Shown: positions 7,101 through 15,045, numbered from the stretch's first letter. The stretch: 25,053 nt of DNA from Colivivens sp963645405 (GCA_963645405.1 CAVISR010000039.1:1-25053); one strand, 5' to 3'. Made by a program: numbers and translations. The notes: generated from the letters alone by a model not told the origin.

Positions 7101-7859
7101 ATGAGAAAGAAAATCGTAGCAGGCAACTGGAAGATGAACAAGAACCTGCAGGAAGGTGTTGCTTTGGCAACTGAACTGAATGACATTCTTAAGGCAGAGA
7201 AACCAAATTGTGATGTAGTTATCTGCACACCGTTCATTCACCTTGCAACTGTTTCAAACATAATCGACCACAGCGTTATCGGTCTTGGTGCAGAGAACTG
7301 CGCCGACAAGGCTTCAGGTGCTTTCACTGGTGAAGTAAGCGCAGAGATGGTTAAGTCTACAGGTGCTGAATATGTAATCCTCGGTCACTCAGAGCGCCGT
7401 GAGTACTATCACGAGACTCCGGAAATCCTCAAGGAAAAGGTAGACCTCGCTCTTGCAAACGGACTGAAGATTATCTTCTGTATCGGTGAGAGCCTTGCAC
7501 AGCGTGAGGCAAACGAGCAGAATGCAGTAGTAAAGGCAGAGCTCGAAGGAAGCGTGTTCCATCTCTCAGCTGAAGACTTCGCAAAGATCGTGATTGCATA
7601 CGAGCCAATCTGGGCAATCGGAACAGGCAAGACAGCCACTTCAGACCAGGCAGAGGAAATCCATGCTTACATCCGCAGCATCGTTGCTGAGAAGTACGGC
7701 AATGAAGTAGCAGAGAACACATCAATCCTTTACGGTGGTTCTTGCAAGGCTTCAAACGCTCCTGAGCTCTTCGCAAAGAAAGACATCGATGGTGGTCTTA
7801 TCGGTGGCGCTTCTCTTAAGGCAGCCGACTTCAAGGGCATCATTGACGCTTGGAAATAA
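7101..7859 (+). CDS. tpiA: Triosephosphate isomerase
   Basis: TpiA interconverts dihydroxyacetone phosphate and glyceraldehyde 3-phosphate in glycolysis and gluconeogenesis. The protein is 252 residues, the full TIM-barrel length. Visible catalytic residues are Lys11 in NWKMNK, His96 in ILGHSERR and Glu168 in AYEPIWAIGTG, followed by the mobile loop. The phosphate-binding motifs YGGSCK and GLIGGASL are near the C-terminus. Codon choice is strongly biased, as in highly expressed genes. A weak purine stretch AAAAGGA lies about 10 bases before the ATG. It follows tandem array A directly and precedes a SPOR-type gene by 37 bases. Identification is firm. Confidence 0.98.
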   Translation: MRKKIVAGNWKMNKNLQEGVALATELNDILKAEKPNCDVVICTPFIHLATVSNIIDHSVIGLGAENCADKASGAFTGEVSAEMVKSTGAEYVILGHSERREYYHETPEILKEKVDLALANGLKIIFCIGESLAQREANEQNAVVKAELEGSVFHLSAEDFAKIVIAYEPIWAIGTGKTATSDQAEEIHAYIRSIVAEKYGNEVAENTSILYGGSCKASNAPELFAKKDIDGGLIGGASLKAADFKGIIDAWK

Positions 7860-7896
7860 GAAGACAAACTATTGTTTCAGTAAAAATACATTTCTG

Positions 7897-8442
7897 ATGA
7901 AAGTATTGTCACTCGCTGTTTTGGCCTTCATGGTAGCTTGTGCTTCCATGAGGGCTCAAACTGATTTTATTGGCCAACTGGAGGCTCATGTCGATGGACA
8001 GGGTGACATTAAGGTAGAGCAGGACTCCAGACTGACTGACATCATCAACGGGGTAGAGGTCGTGCCAAGTTCGTTGGCAACTACCTCCAAGGTGAATGCT
8101 TTGACCACAGAGTCGAAGGTACGTCAGGATGCTGATGAAATCAAGGGCAAGGAATCCGGAATGCATCAGAAGATGCGCGGCTATCGAGTGCAGGTCTATT
8201 TCGGCGGCAACCAAAGGGCAGACCAAACTAAAGCCCAGAGGATGGGTACGAAAGTGACCAACATGTTTCCCGAGTTGCGGGCGTACACTTCATTCGAGTC
8301 GCTTCATTGGAGATGCCGTATTGGAGACTTTACTAATTATGAGGATGCTTCGGCGTACATGCATAAGATTAAATCGAAGGGAATTGACGGTGCAATGGTC
8401 GTCAAGAGCGAAATCTATGTGCCGATTGGTGAGAGACAATGA
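7897..8442 (+). CDS. Exported SPOR-like domain protein
   Basis: The 181-residue product starts at ATG 7897 (MKVLSLAVLAFMVACASMRAQ), a signal peptide likely cut after Ala20; the longer reading frame overlaps tpiA and is not used. The C-terminal third (about 100-175), from GYRVQVYFGGNQRADQTKAQ to WRCRIGDFTNYEDASAYM, has the hallmark pattern of SPOR domains, which bind denuded glycan strands of peptidoglycan at the septum. The middle is a charged linker. A cell-envelope or division role is therefore inferred. It stands 37 bases after tpiA and 29 bases before folE on the same strand, with no terminator seen, so the genes may share a transcript without sharing a pathway. Confidence 0.8.
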   Translation: MKVLSLAVLAFMVACASMRAQTDFIGQLEAHVDGQGDIKVEQDSRLTDIINGVEVVPSSLATTSKVNALTTESKVRQDADEIKGKESGMHQKMRGYRVQVYFGGNQRADQTKAQRMGTKVTNMFPELRAYTSFESLHWRCRIGDFTNYEDASAYMHKIKSKGIDGAMVVKSEIYVPIGERQ

Positions 8443-8471
8443 AGCAATCCGTAATTATTTGACGTGTAACT

Positions 8472-9059
8472 ATGTTTAATATTTCATTTGGAGACAAACA
8501 GCCTCAAGTCGAGGAGCTGGGAAAGTTGGTTGAATCAACACTGAACGTGTTGGGCGAGGACGTGCATCGTGAGGGGCTGTTGAAAACACCGGAGAGAGTC
8601 GCCAAATGCCTGCTCCAACTGACCGACGGCTATCACCACGACCCTATCGCTGTGTTGAATTCGGCGAAGTTTAAGGAGGAATTCTCCAATGTTGTGACAG
8701 TCAAGGACATTGAGTTCTATTCGCTGTGCGAACACCATATGTTGCCGTTCTTCGGACGTGTGCATGTGGCTTACATTCCCAATGGCTCGATTGTGGGTCT
8801 GAGCAAGATTCCGCGTGTGGTGGATATATTGTCCCATCGCCTGCAGGTGCAGGAGAGATTCACCCGGGAATTGTGTCAGTGCATCCAGGATGTACTCAAT
8901 CCACGCGGGGTGATGGTAGTAGTCGAGGCTCAACACATGTGCATGCAGATGCGTGGTGTTGAGAAACAAGGCTCTGTCACTGTCACTTCCGACTTCAAGG
9001 GCGAGTTTGAGGATGTGAACAAGCGAAATGAGTTCTACGCAAGTATAAACCACCGATAA
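8472..9059 (+). CDS. folE: GTP cyclohydrolase I (type IA)
   Basis: FolE converts GTP to 7,8-dihydroneopterin triphosphate, the first step of tetrahydrofolate synthesis. At 195 residues it is of normal length. The zinc ligands are Cys86 and His89 in YSLCEHHMLPF and Cys157 in QHMCMQMRGV. The substrate-binding and catalytic stretches VGLSKIPRVVDILSHRLQVQE and QGSVTVTSDFKG are intact, so this is the zinc-dependent type IA enzyme. The dnaG coding region starts 14 bases after its stop. Folate made here would feed the one-carbon enzyme MetF encoded at 12718, but the two are not in one operon. Confidence 0.96.
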   Translation: MFNISFGDKQPQVEELGKLVESTLNVLGEDVHREGLLKTPERVAKCLLQLTDGYHHDPIAVLNSAKFKEEFSNVVTVKDIEFYSLCEHHMLPFFGRVHVAYIPNGSIVGLSKIPRVVDILSHRLQVQERFTRELCQCIQDVLNPRGVMVVVEAQHMCMQMRGVEKQGSVTVTSDFKGEFEDVNKRNEFYASINHR

Positions 9060-9073
9060 ACCATTTTCTACCA

Positions 9074-11089
9074 TTGATTTCCCCGTCTACAATCGAACGA
9101 ATAAGGAACGCCGCACATATTGAGGACATTGTCTCAAAGTATGTGACGCTTCGTCGTGCCGGTTCCAGCTATCGGGGACTGTGTCCTTTCCACGACGATT
9201 CAACGCCTTCATTCTATGTTTCCCCTTCACGCGGCATCTGCAAGTGCTTTGCCTGTGGCGAGGGAGGTGACGTGGTGCATTTCATCATGAAGATTGAACA
9301 GCTCAACTACTACGAAGCCCTCAAGTTCCTTGCAGGCAAGTATGGCATTGAAGTTGAGGAACGTGAGATGACCGATGAGGAAAGAAGAACGCAGAGCGAA
9401 CGCGAGAGCATGTTCGTGGTCAATGAATGGGCAAGCAATTACTTCCATGACGTTCTGCTGAACACCGATGAAGGCAAGTCCATTGGTCAGGCTTATTTTC
9501 GTAGCAGAGGATTCCGTGATGACATCATCGAGAAGTTCCGCTTGGGCTTTTCTCCTACGGCAAGTGATGCCATGGCAAAGCGTGCACTGAAGGAAGGGTA
9601 TAAAGACGAGTATCTGGTCAAGACGGGGCTTGTGATAAAGAAAGACAACGGAACGTACTACGACAAATATCATGGCAGGGTAATCTTCCCGTGGTTTGGC
9701 ATTACCGGCAAGATAGTAGGTTTCGGAGGTCGTGTCCTTGATTCGAGAACCAAGGGTGTGGTTCAGAAGTACATCAACTCGTCGGAATCGGAGATTTATC
9801 ATAAAGCCAAGGAACTCTACGGACTTTACCAGGCAAAGAAGGAAATATCCAAGTTGGACAATGTGTTCATGGTGGAGGGATACACCGATGTCATTTCCAT
9901 GCATCAGTGCGGAATAGAGAATGTGGTTGCCAACTCGGGCACAGCCTTGAGCGTAGACCAGGCAAATATCCTTCGCCGTTTCACCAACAACATCACGCTT
10001 CTTTATGACGGAGATGCAGCAGGACAGAAAGCCGCCTTGCGAGGCACCGACATCCTTCTGTCCCGTGGCATGCGCATCAAGATACTGTTGTTGCCCGACA
10101 ATGATGACCCCGACTCCTTTGCACGCAAGCATACTGCGGCTGAGTTCAAGGAGTATGTGAACACCCATCAAGTGGATTTCATCACCTTCAAGACCAACTT
10201 GCTGATGGCTGAGGCAAAGAACGACCCGAGCAAGATGTCGGACCTGATACGCAGCATCGTGGAGTCGATTGCCGTTGTGCCAGAGGAAATCGAGCGTTCG
10301 GTGTATGTGCACCGCTGCAGCGAAATGCTGAAGGTAGACGAGAGGCTGTTGCTGCGCCAGATAAAGAGAAGGCGTGAATATAATGCAGAACAACGCCAGG
10401 TGGAGAAAGAACGTGAGGAACAGCGCAAGCAGTTCTTGAATGGAGATGCTCCCGATGAAGGTGCAGAGCAGGGTGGTGCAACCGCTGCCAGTGCTCCTGC
10501 TGAATCGGAGCAGCCGGCGATGCTTGTGGAGTCGACCCAGACAGAAGAAGAACGTCGGTTCCAACAGATTGAACAAATCATAATGCAGACGATTGTGCGT
10601 AGCGGCGAACAGATGCTTTCATTCAATGGAGGACAGAGTGATGAACAGACAGTTTCCATAATCGATTATATTTCAAACGAACTGAAGGTGGACGGATTGA
10701 CATTCCGTACTCCGCTCTATGCCAGAATGCTCGATGCCGTAACTAATGCGGAGCAACAGGACGGATTCAGTGCCAGCCAGTTCTTCCTCAACAGCTCTGA
10801 TGAGGAGTTCAGCCGTGAGGCATTCCGCTTGTTGAGCGACCGTTATATGCTTTCCCGCAAGGACGAAGGCAAGTCGGATGCGGTTGTGGCTTCGGATATC
10901 AGCAAGATGCTTGTAGAATACAAGAATGTGGTCGTGGCAAATGCAGTGAATGAAATCGTCAAGCAATTGGCAGACCCGTCCATAGCCAATGACAGCGAAA
11001 AGCTTACCTGTTTGCTTCAGGAGCAGATGCGGTTGATGAACATCAAAAAGAAACTTGCAAAGATGTTGGGACAGCGTGTCGTTTCGTGA
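9074..11089 (+). CDS. dnaG: DNA primase
   Basis: DnaG makes RNA primers for replication. The 671-residue protein starts at TTG 9074 (ISPSTIERIRNAAHIEDIV), which matches the family's N-terminus; no in-frame ATG lies upstream near enough. The zinc-binding domain has Cys37-x2-His40 and Cys58-x2-Cys61. The TOPRIM core carries MVEGYTDVISM with Glu268 and the acidic YDGDAAGQKA (311-320) and DNDDPDSF. From about 430 the linker is rich in Gln, Glu and Ala (EEGAEQGGATAASA-like), then a helical C-terminal domain that would bind DnaB helicase. It follows folE by 14 bases and is probably co-transcribed and coupled. A terminator-like hairpin follows at 11107. Confidence 0.96.
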   Translation: MISPSTIERIRNAAHIEDIVSKYVTLRRAGSSYRGLCPFHDDSTPSFYVSPSRGICKCFACGEGGDVVHFIMKIEQLNYYEALKFLAGKYGIEVEEREMTDEERRTQSERESMFVVNEWASNYFHDVLLNTDEGKSIGQAYFRSRGFRDDIIEKFRLGFSPTASDAMAKRALKEGYKDEYLVKTGLVIKKDNGTYYDKYHGRVIFPWFGITGKIVGFGGRVLDSRTKGVVQKYINSSESEIYHKAKELYGLYQAKKEISKLDNVFMVEGYTDVISMHQCGIENVVANSGTALSVDQANILRRFTNNITLLYDGDAAGQKAALRGTDILLSRGMRIKILLLPDNDDPDSFARKHTAAEFKEYVNTHQVDFITFKTNLLMAEAKNDPSKMSDLIRSIVESIAVVPEEIERSVYVHRCSEMLKVDERLLLRQIKRRREYNAEQRQVEKEREEQRKQFLNGDAPDEGAEQGGATAASAPAESEQPAMLVESTQTEEERRFQQIEQIIMQTIVRSGEQMLSFNGGQSDEQTVSIIDYISNELKVDGLTFRTPLYARMLDAVTNAEQQDGFSASQFFLNSSDEEFSREAFRLLSDRYMLSRKDEGKSDAVVASDISKMLVEYKNVVVANAVNEIVKQLADPSIANDSEKLTCLLQEQMRLMNIKKKLAKMLGQRVVS

Positions 11090-11106
11090 TGCGTCTTGTG
11101 CCGTGC

Positions 11107-11142
11107 CCTTTGGCTGTGTTTGGGCTGCCCAAAGGACTTTTC
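11107..11142 (+). terminator. Probable terminator after dnaG
   Basis: CCTTTGG (11107-11113) pairs with CCAAAGG (11129-11135), followed by ACTTTTCC. The stem is seven pairs with a 15-base loop and the T-run is short, so efficiency may be modest. Confidence 0.55.
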
Positions 11143-11165
11143 CTCATAGAAATATGCTTTTCCCT

Positions 11166-11196
11166 ATCTGTATGAATCCAAAAAGTAGTACCTTTG
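11166..11196 (+). promoter_or_regulatory. Promoter of the lipoprotein gene
   Basis: TCTG (11166-11169), 19 bases, TACCTTTG (11189-11196) followed by C. The upstream box has one mismatch to TTTG. Start of transcription near 11203 leaves a leader of about 27 bases. Confidence 0.65.
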
Positions 11197-11229
11197 CCAT
11201 GTGAACATAATGTAAACTCAAAATCATTT

Positions 11230-11811
11230 ATGCTTATGAAGAAGATAACAGCTCTGTTGGTTGCCCTGACTGCAATGGTTTGCATGTCGTGTGACGAAGA
11301 TACTGAAATCGCCTATCGTCTTGAAGGAGAATGGGACGGCGACATGGGAATGTATTATGTGTATGAAGGTGCAGACCGGTATGGCCCATATAGTATGGAA
11401 TATGACGCCCAATACACCAACATCAGGTTTGTGCGCACAACGCTCACAAGTGGCTATGGCGACCAGGTGGACTTCTACAACCGTGGTCCGTATGAATGGC
11501 GCAGCTTCTCCTTCCGCTGGAGTGTGAGGAACGGCAACATCTATATGGACTATGACTATGCAGACGAGCTCGACTGCGTGATCTACGATTATTATATCGA
11601 CCGCAACCATTTGGGCGGCATGATAGGAAACACGCGCATTGTGCTCGACAAGCTTCGTGACTTCACGTGGGATGGCTACATAGACTATAACGATGGCTAT
11701 GACTACAACTATTATTACGATTATGCCAAGACCCGTTCCGCTGGAGCTGCAGCCGACCGTGTGAAGGCTGGTAGGGTGGTCAAGGGTGGCAGCCGGTTCA
11801 GTGAACGATAA
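11230..11811 (+). CDS. Probable surface lipoprotein, Tyr/Asp-rich, unknown function
   Basis: The 193-residue product starts at ATG 11230 (or 11236, in frame). A lipoprotein signal (MLMKKITALLVALTAMVCMSC) ends at Cys21, or possibly Cys18. Cys21 is followed by DEDTE; acid-rich stretches right after the lipid-bearing cysteine act as lipoprotein export signals that send proteins to the outer face of the Bacteroidetes outer membrane, so a surface location is likely. The mature part is beta-rich and strongly enriched in Tyr and Asp (for example DYDYADELD and NYYYDYAK) and ends in a basic, Gly/Arg-rich tail. A lipocalin-like fold is conceivable but unsupported. It has its own promoter, and its transcript would run through tandem array B to the terminator at 12078. 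Confidence 0.75.
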   Translation: MLMKKITALLVALTAMVCMSCDEDTEIAYRLEGEWDGDMGMYYVYEGADRYGPYSMEYDAQYTNIRFVRTTLTSGYGDQVDFYNRGPYEWRSFSFRWSVRNGNIYMDYDYADELDCVIYDYYIDRNHLGGMIGNTRIVLDKLRDFTWDGYIDYNDGYDYNYYYDYAKTRSAGAAADRVKAGRVVKGGSRFSER

Positions 11812-11910
11812 GTACTGACCCGTGTTTTGCTGCTGGTGCAAAGGACAATAGACTGTTTGAAACCATGCAATTCATCACTCAGATTTGAACTATTGGATGT
11901 CCGGATTTAT

Positions 11911-12020
11911 ACGACCGTTCGTATTGGCTTACACAACCGTTCGTATTGGCTTGCACGACCGTTCGTATTGGATTACACGACTGGTTGTATCGGGCTCGAC
12001 AACCGGTTGTATGAAGCAAT
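11911..12020. repeat. Tandem array B: five 22-bp units with dyad symmetry
   Basis: Units are 11911-11932, 11933-11954, 11955-11976, 11977-11998 and 11999-12020, all exactly 22 bp. Units 1-3 are almost identical (ACRACCGTTCGTATTGG followed by MTTRC); 4 and 5 have diverged in their second half but keep the first. The first 12 bases form a hyphenated palindrome: unit 5 is perfect (ACAACCGGTTGT) and units 1 and 3 keep ACGA/TCGT arms, so some changes are matched across the dyad. A sixth, weak copy may start at 12021. The array lies in the 3' region between the lipoprotein gene and rplS, before their shared terminator. Confidence 0.9.
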
Positions 12021-12077
12021 ACGAAGCATTGTGCTGATGAAGATATTCTGATGCGGCATATAGGAACGACCGGATAC

Positions 12078-12120
12078 AAAAACAGGAGGCAAGCAACTGG
12101 TGCTGTCTCCTGTTTTTTTT
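12078..12120. terminator. Bidirectional terminator between the lipoprotein gene and rplS
   Basis: AAAAACAGGAG (12078-12088) pairs with CTCCTGTTTTT (12107-12117). A run of eight T follows the stem core on the plus strand, and five T on the minus strand, so it can stop both convergent transcripts. The 329 bases between these genes hold only array B and this hairpin. Confidence 0.85.
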
Positions 12121-12140
12121 GTTCTTGCAATGCGAAACCT

Positions 12141-12506
12141 TTATTCTGCTTCGTTCTTGCGTACCAATTTCTCTTTGATACGAGCCTTCTTACCAGTAAG
12201 GTTACGAAGATAGTAGAGTTTTGCACGGCGAACTTTACCAACCTTGTTGACGGTGATACTGTCGATGTTTGGTGACTCAATTGGGAAGATACGCTCAACA
12301 CCAACTGTTCCAGACATCTTGCGTACAGTGAAACGCTTTTTTGTGCCTTCACCTGTAATCTTGATGACAACACCACGATACATCTGAATACGTTCCTTCG
12401 AACCTTCGATGATCTTGTAAGCAACTGTGATTGTATCACCTGCTTTGAACTTAGGGAACTCCTTGCCCGTAGCAAATGCCTCTTCGGCAATCTTAATCAA
12501 ATCCAT
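12141..12506 (-). CDS. rplS: 50S ribosomal protein L19 (bL19)
   Basis: bL19 sits at the interface of the 50S and 30S subunits. The 121-residue protein shows the family pattern: FKAGDTITVAYKIIEGSKERIQ, the basic loop GVVIKITGEGTKKRFTVRK, then GVERIFPIESPNIDSI and the basic tail RRAKLYYLRNLTGKKARI. Length is normal with a short C-terminal extension ending KNEAE. It is monocistronic here, divergent from metF, with its own promoter and the shared terminator downstream. It has no Shine-Dalgarno site, in contrast to rpsR and rplI in this window. Codon use is that of a highly expressed gene. Confidence 0.97.
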   Translation of the reverse strand: MDLIKIAEEAFATGKEFPKFKAGDTITVAYKIIEGSKERIQMYRGVVIKITGEGTKKRFTVRKMSGTVGVERIFPIESPNIDSITVNKVGKVRRAKLYYLRNLTGKKARIKEKLVRKNEAE

Positions 12507-12581
12507 TTTGTTATAACTTTTTATGGGTTAATGTTCCAACGAAGCATTCTCTTGTTACACTTCCACAGACAGCGGCTTCGC

Positions 12582-12600
12582 TAAAGCGAGTGCAAAGGTA
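12582..12600 (-). promoter_or_regulatory. Promoter -7 element and start region of rplS
   Basis: On the minus strand TACCTTTG (12593-12600) is followed by CACTCGCTTTA, and the block continues into a small TCGCT/AGCGA hairpin. The 19 bases match those before rpsF (16351-16369) at 17 positions. No good TTTG is found about 19 bases upstream. The leader would be about 80 bases. Confidence 0.6.
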
Positions 12601-12663
12601 CGAAAATATTCATGAATGAGAACCCTTATCCCCGCTTTTATTTGCGAAACCCGTGCATTTTCT

Positions 12664-12693
12664 TTTGTATGTCTCCGTTTTTGACTACCTTTG
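12664..12693 (+). promoter_or_regulatory. Promoter of metF-holB
   Basis: TTTG (12664-12667), 18 bases, TACCTTTG (12686-12693), followed by C. Transcription would start near 12699, about 19 bases before the ATG at 12718. This excludes the in-frame TTG at 12691 as start codon. Confidence 0.75.
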
Positions 12694-12717
12694 CATACAA
12701 AAACGAACAGAATTGAT

Positions 12718-13629
12718 ATGTTTTCATTTGAAGTCTTACCTCCATTGAAAGGAACAGGGACGTCGAACCTCTTCAAAACAATTGATACACTGAGGGATTT
12801 CGGACCGGAACTGATAAATATAACAACACACAGAAGTGAATTCGTTTATGCCGAACGTGCCGACGGCTCGTATGAGAGGCATCGTCTGCGCCGTCGTCCT
12901 GGCACGATTGCAGTTGCCAGCGCCATCATGCAGAAATACAATCTGAAGGTTGTGCCCCATGTGGTGTGCTCCGGCTGCACGGGTGACGATATTGAATACA
13001 TGCTGCTCGACCTGCAGTTCCTTGGTATAAAGGACATTCTCCTGTTGCGTGGCGACAAGGCAAAGGACGATGCGCGTTTCCGTCCCGAACCGGATGGACC
13101 GAGCCATACCACAGACCTCATTGAACAAGTGAATATGTTCAATGCAGGCAAGTTCCGTGACGGGTCCGACATCAAGATACCGGGAACTCCGTTTGACTAT
13201 GGAGTGGCTTGCTATCCCGAGAAACATGACGAGGCGCCAAACCTCGAGTTTGACCTGCAGATACTGAAGATGAAGCAGGACTTGGGCGCAAAGTACGCTG
13301 TCACACAGTTGTTCTACGACAATACGAAATACTTCGAGTATGTGGACCGTGCGCGCAAGATGGGAATCACCATCCCAATCATTCCGGGAATCAAGCCTTT
13401 GACAAAACTCAACCAACTGACGGTGGTGCCAAAGACCTTCCATGTGGATATCCCCGAGGAGCTGGCAAGCGAGGCGCTGAAACTAAAGACTGATGAAGAA
13501 GCAGCGCAGCTCGGCATTGAGTGGGGCGTTGCCCAGTGCAAGGAGTTGCTTGAGAAAGGCGCTCCACGTCTGCATTTCTATACTGTATCTGCCGTTGATA
13601 GCATTAAAGAAATTCTGAAGAGATTATGA
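12718..13629 (+). CDS. metF: Methylenetetrahydrofolate reductase
   Basis: MetF is an FAD enzyme that reduces 5,10-methylene- to 5-methyl-tetrahydrofolate, the methyl donor for methionine. From ATG 12718 it has 303 residues and begins directly with FSFEVLPPLKG, the first barrel strand carrying the catalytic Glu; the N-terminal helix that precedes it in relatives is missing or very short. Other family features are VPHVVCSGCT, DILLLRGDK, DYGVACYPEKHDEAPN, the GAKYAVTQLFYDN stretch and PIIPGIKPL. A longer start would fall inside the promoter. Its stop overlaps the start of holB by four bases (ATGA), so the two genes are coupled although unrelated in function. Confidence 0.95.
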   Translation: MFSFEVLPPLKGTGTSNLFKTIDTLRDFGPELINITTHRSEFVYAERADGSYERHRLRRRPGTIAVASAIMQKYNLKVVPHVVCSGCTGDDIEYMLLDLQFLGIKDILLLRGDKAKDDARFRPEPDGPSHTTDLIEQVNMFNAGKFRDGSDIKIPGTPFDYGVACYPEKHDEAPNLEFDLQILKMKQDLGAKYAVTQLFYDNTKYFEYVDRARKMGITIPIIPGIKPLTKLNQLTVVPKTFHVDIPEELASEALKLKTDEEAAQLGIEWGVAQCKELLEKGAPRLHFYTVSAVDSIKEILKRL

Positions 13630-14714
13630 CGTTCGAGGATGTAATAGGACAAGAGGAAGTGAAGCAGAGGCTGCTCAAGGAGATTGAAGCAGGCAAGCTC
13701 CCTCATGCATTGTTGTTGGCAGGTCCGGAGGGTAATGGCGGTTTTGCCATTGCGCTTGCCATTGCCGACCGTTTGTTGAACAATTCCAGTATGGTTGCAA
13801 AACTCCAGCATCCCGATTTGTACTTTTCGTTCCCCGTATTCAAGAAGGAGTCGGGAAAGCCCACACCATGCGATTTGTTCTTCAAACAATGGAGAGGCAT
13901 GGTGACGCAAAACCCATACTTTGGCTACAGCGAGTGGATGAACGCCATAGGTGCAGAGAACCAGCAGCTGACGATTTATGTGGATGAAAGTGATGCACTG
14001 TTGAAGAAACTCAGTCTGAAATCCAGTCAGGGCGGATTCAAGATATCTATTATATGGTTGCCCGAGAAGATGAACCAGGAATGTGCCAACAAACTCCTGA
14101 AGTTACTTGAGGAGCCGCCATCAATGACGAAGTTCATTCTTGTCAGTGAACATCCCGAACTCCTGCTCGACACTGTACGCAGCCGTTGCCAGACAATAAT
14201 GGTTCCAAAACTTCATCAGGAAGACATCGAGGCTACGTTGGTGCAGCGTTACAGCGTTGACCCGTCCATGGCGAAAGGTATTGCGCGTACGTCGTATGGC
14301 AACATGTGCGTTGCGATACGCCAGATAATGGATGACTCGGAACAGAGTGAATTCCTTGAACTCTTCAAGCGACTGATGCGCCTCAGTTATGCCCGTAAGG
14401 TGAAAGAAATGAAGCAATGGAGTGATGAGGTGGCAGGAATGGGACGTGAGAGACAGAAGCGTTTCCTTGGTTATTGCCAGCGCCTGGTGCGCGAGAACTT
14501 TATCTCCAACTTCCACAATCCCGACCTTAACTACATGAGTGCAGATGAGGCTGAGTTTGCGATGAAGTTTGCACCCTTCATCAACGAGAACAATGTGATA
14601 GGCATTATGGATCAGTTGCAGCGTTGCCATCGGGATATAAGTCAGAACGGCAATCCCAAATTCGTCTTCTTTGTCTTCTCGCTCGCTATGATTGTGCTTA
14701 TCAAGAACCGCTGA
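13626..14714 (+). CDS. holB: DNA polymerase III delta-prime subunit, zinc module absent
   Basis: Delta prime is the stator of the clamp loader that opens the sliding clamp. The 362-residue protein starts MTFEDVIGQEEVKQRL. The Walker A-like GPEGNGGF (33-40) lacks the Lys, in line with a non-ATPase role. The arginine-finger motif SRC is kept in DTVRSRC (about 184-188), as are NKLLKLLEEPP and FILVSEHPELLL. The zinc module normally found after the P-loop helix, with four Cys, is missing: ADRLLNNSSMVAKLQHPDLY runs straight into the following conserved strand. The C-terminal third is the helical collar. Overlaps metF by four bases; array C follows. Family call is firm; gene symbol by homology. Confidence 0.9.
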   Translation: MTFEDVIGQEEVKQRLLKEIEAGKLPHALLLAGPEGNGGFAIALAIADRLLNNSSMVAKLQHPDLYFSFPVFKKESGKPTPCDLFFKQWRGMVTQNPYFGYSEWMNAIGAENQQLTIYVDESDALLKKLSLKSSQGGFKISIIWLPEKMNQECANKLLKLLEEPPSMTKFILVSEHPELLLDTVRSRCQTIMVPKLHQEDIEATLVQRYSVDPSMAKGIARTSYGNMCVAIRQIMDDSEQSEFLELFKRLMRLSYARKVKEMKQWSDEVAGMGRERQKRFLGYCQRLVRENFISNFHNPDLNYMSADEAEFAMKFAPFINENNVIGIMDQLQRCHRDISQNGNPKFVFFVFSLAMIVLIKNR

Positions 14715-14771
14715 TGGTGCAGGGTTGCGACAAACCGTGTAGTTGACTGTCTGTGAGTTATATTCCGACAG

Positions 14772-14952
14772 CCTGCAATCGTATGGCGGAAACCTGTCGC
14801 CCGTATGGTCGTTCCCTACATTTGGTATAATGGAAACTCTATATTTGGTATAACGAAATCCCATCATTCGGTATGACAAAATCCCTGCATTTGGTATCAT
14901 AAAAACTCGTCATTTGATATAACGAAAGCCCAACATTTGGTATGGTGGATTG
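14772..14952. repeat. Tandem array C: six 23-bp units plus two degenerate ones
   Basis: Six exact 23-bp periods run 14815-14837, 14838-14860, 14861-14883, 14884-14906, 14907-14929 and 14930-14952, with consensus YCWRCATTTGGTATAAC followed by GAAAYC. Two degenerate units precede them (14772-14792 of 21 bp and 14793-14814 of 22 bp), recognisable by the CCTG and GTATGG cores. The central ATTTGGTAT is the best conserved part. Lies after holB and before the bidirectional terminator shared with rplI. The 385-base spacer has no gene that I can support. Confidence 0.88.
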
Positions 14953-15045
14953 CCAATGTTGCGTTGAAAACCAATCTGCGACCTATTGTCTGATGTGTCT
15001 TGTGTCTTTGGTTGTATAGCTGGAATTGTTGTGGATTGATACGAA

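Noticed and set aside
9227..10576. Minus-strand open frame of 449 codons inside dnaG
   Set aside because: Fully antisense to a clear DNA primase, with no family features. Such shadows arise from codon bias on the coding strand.
12691..12717. Earlier TTG start for metF
   Set aside because: It lies inside the -7 element of the promoter, so it could not be in the transcript.
6994..14952. CRISPR interpretation of the tandem arrays
   Set aside because: Units follow each other directly with no spacers between, and no cas gene is present.
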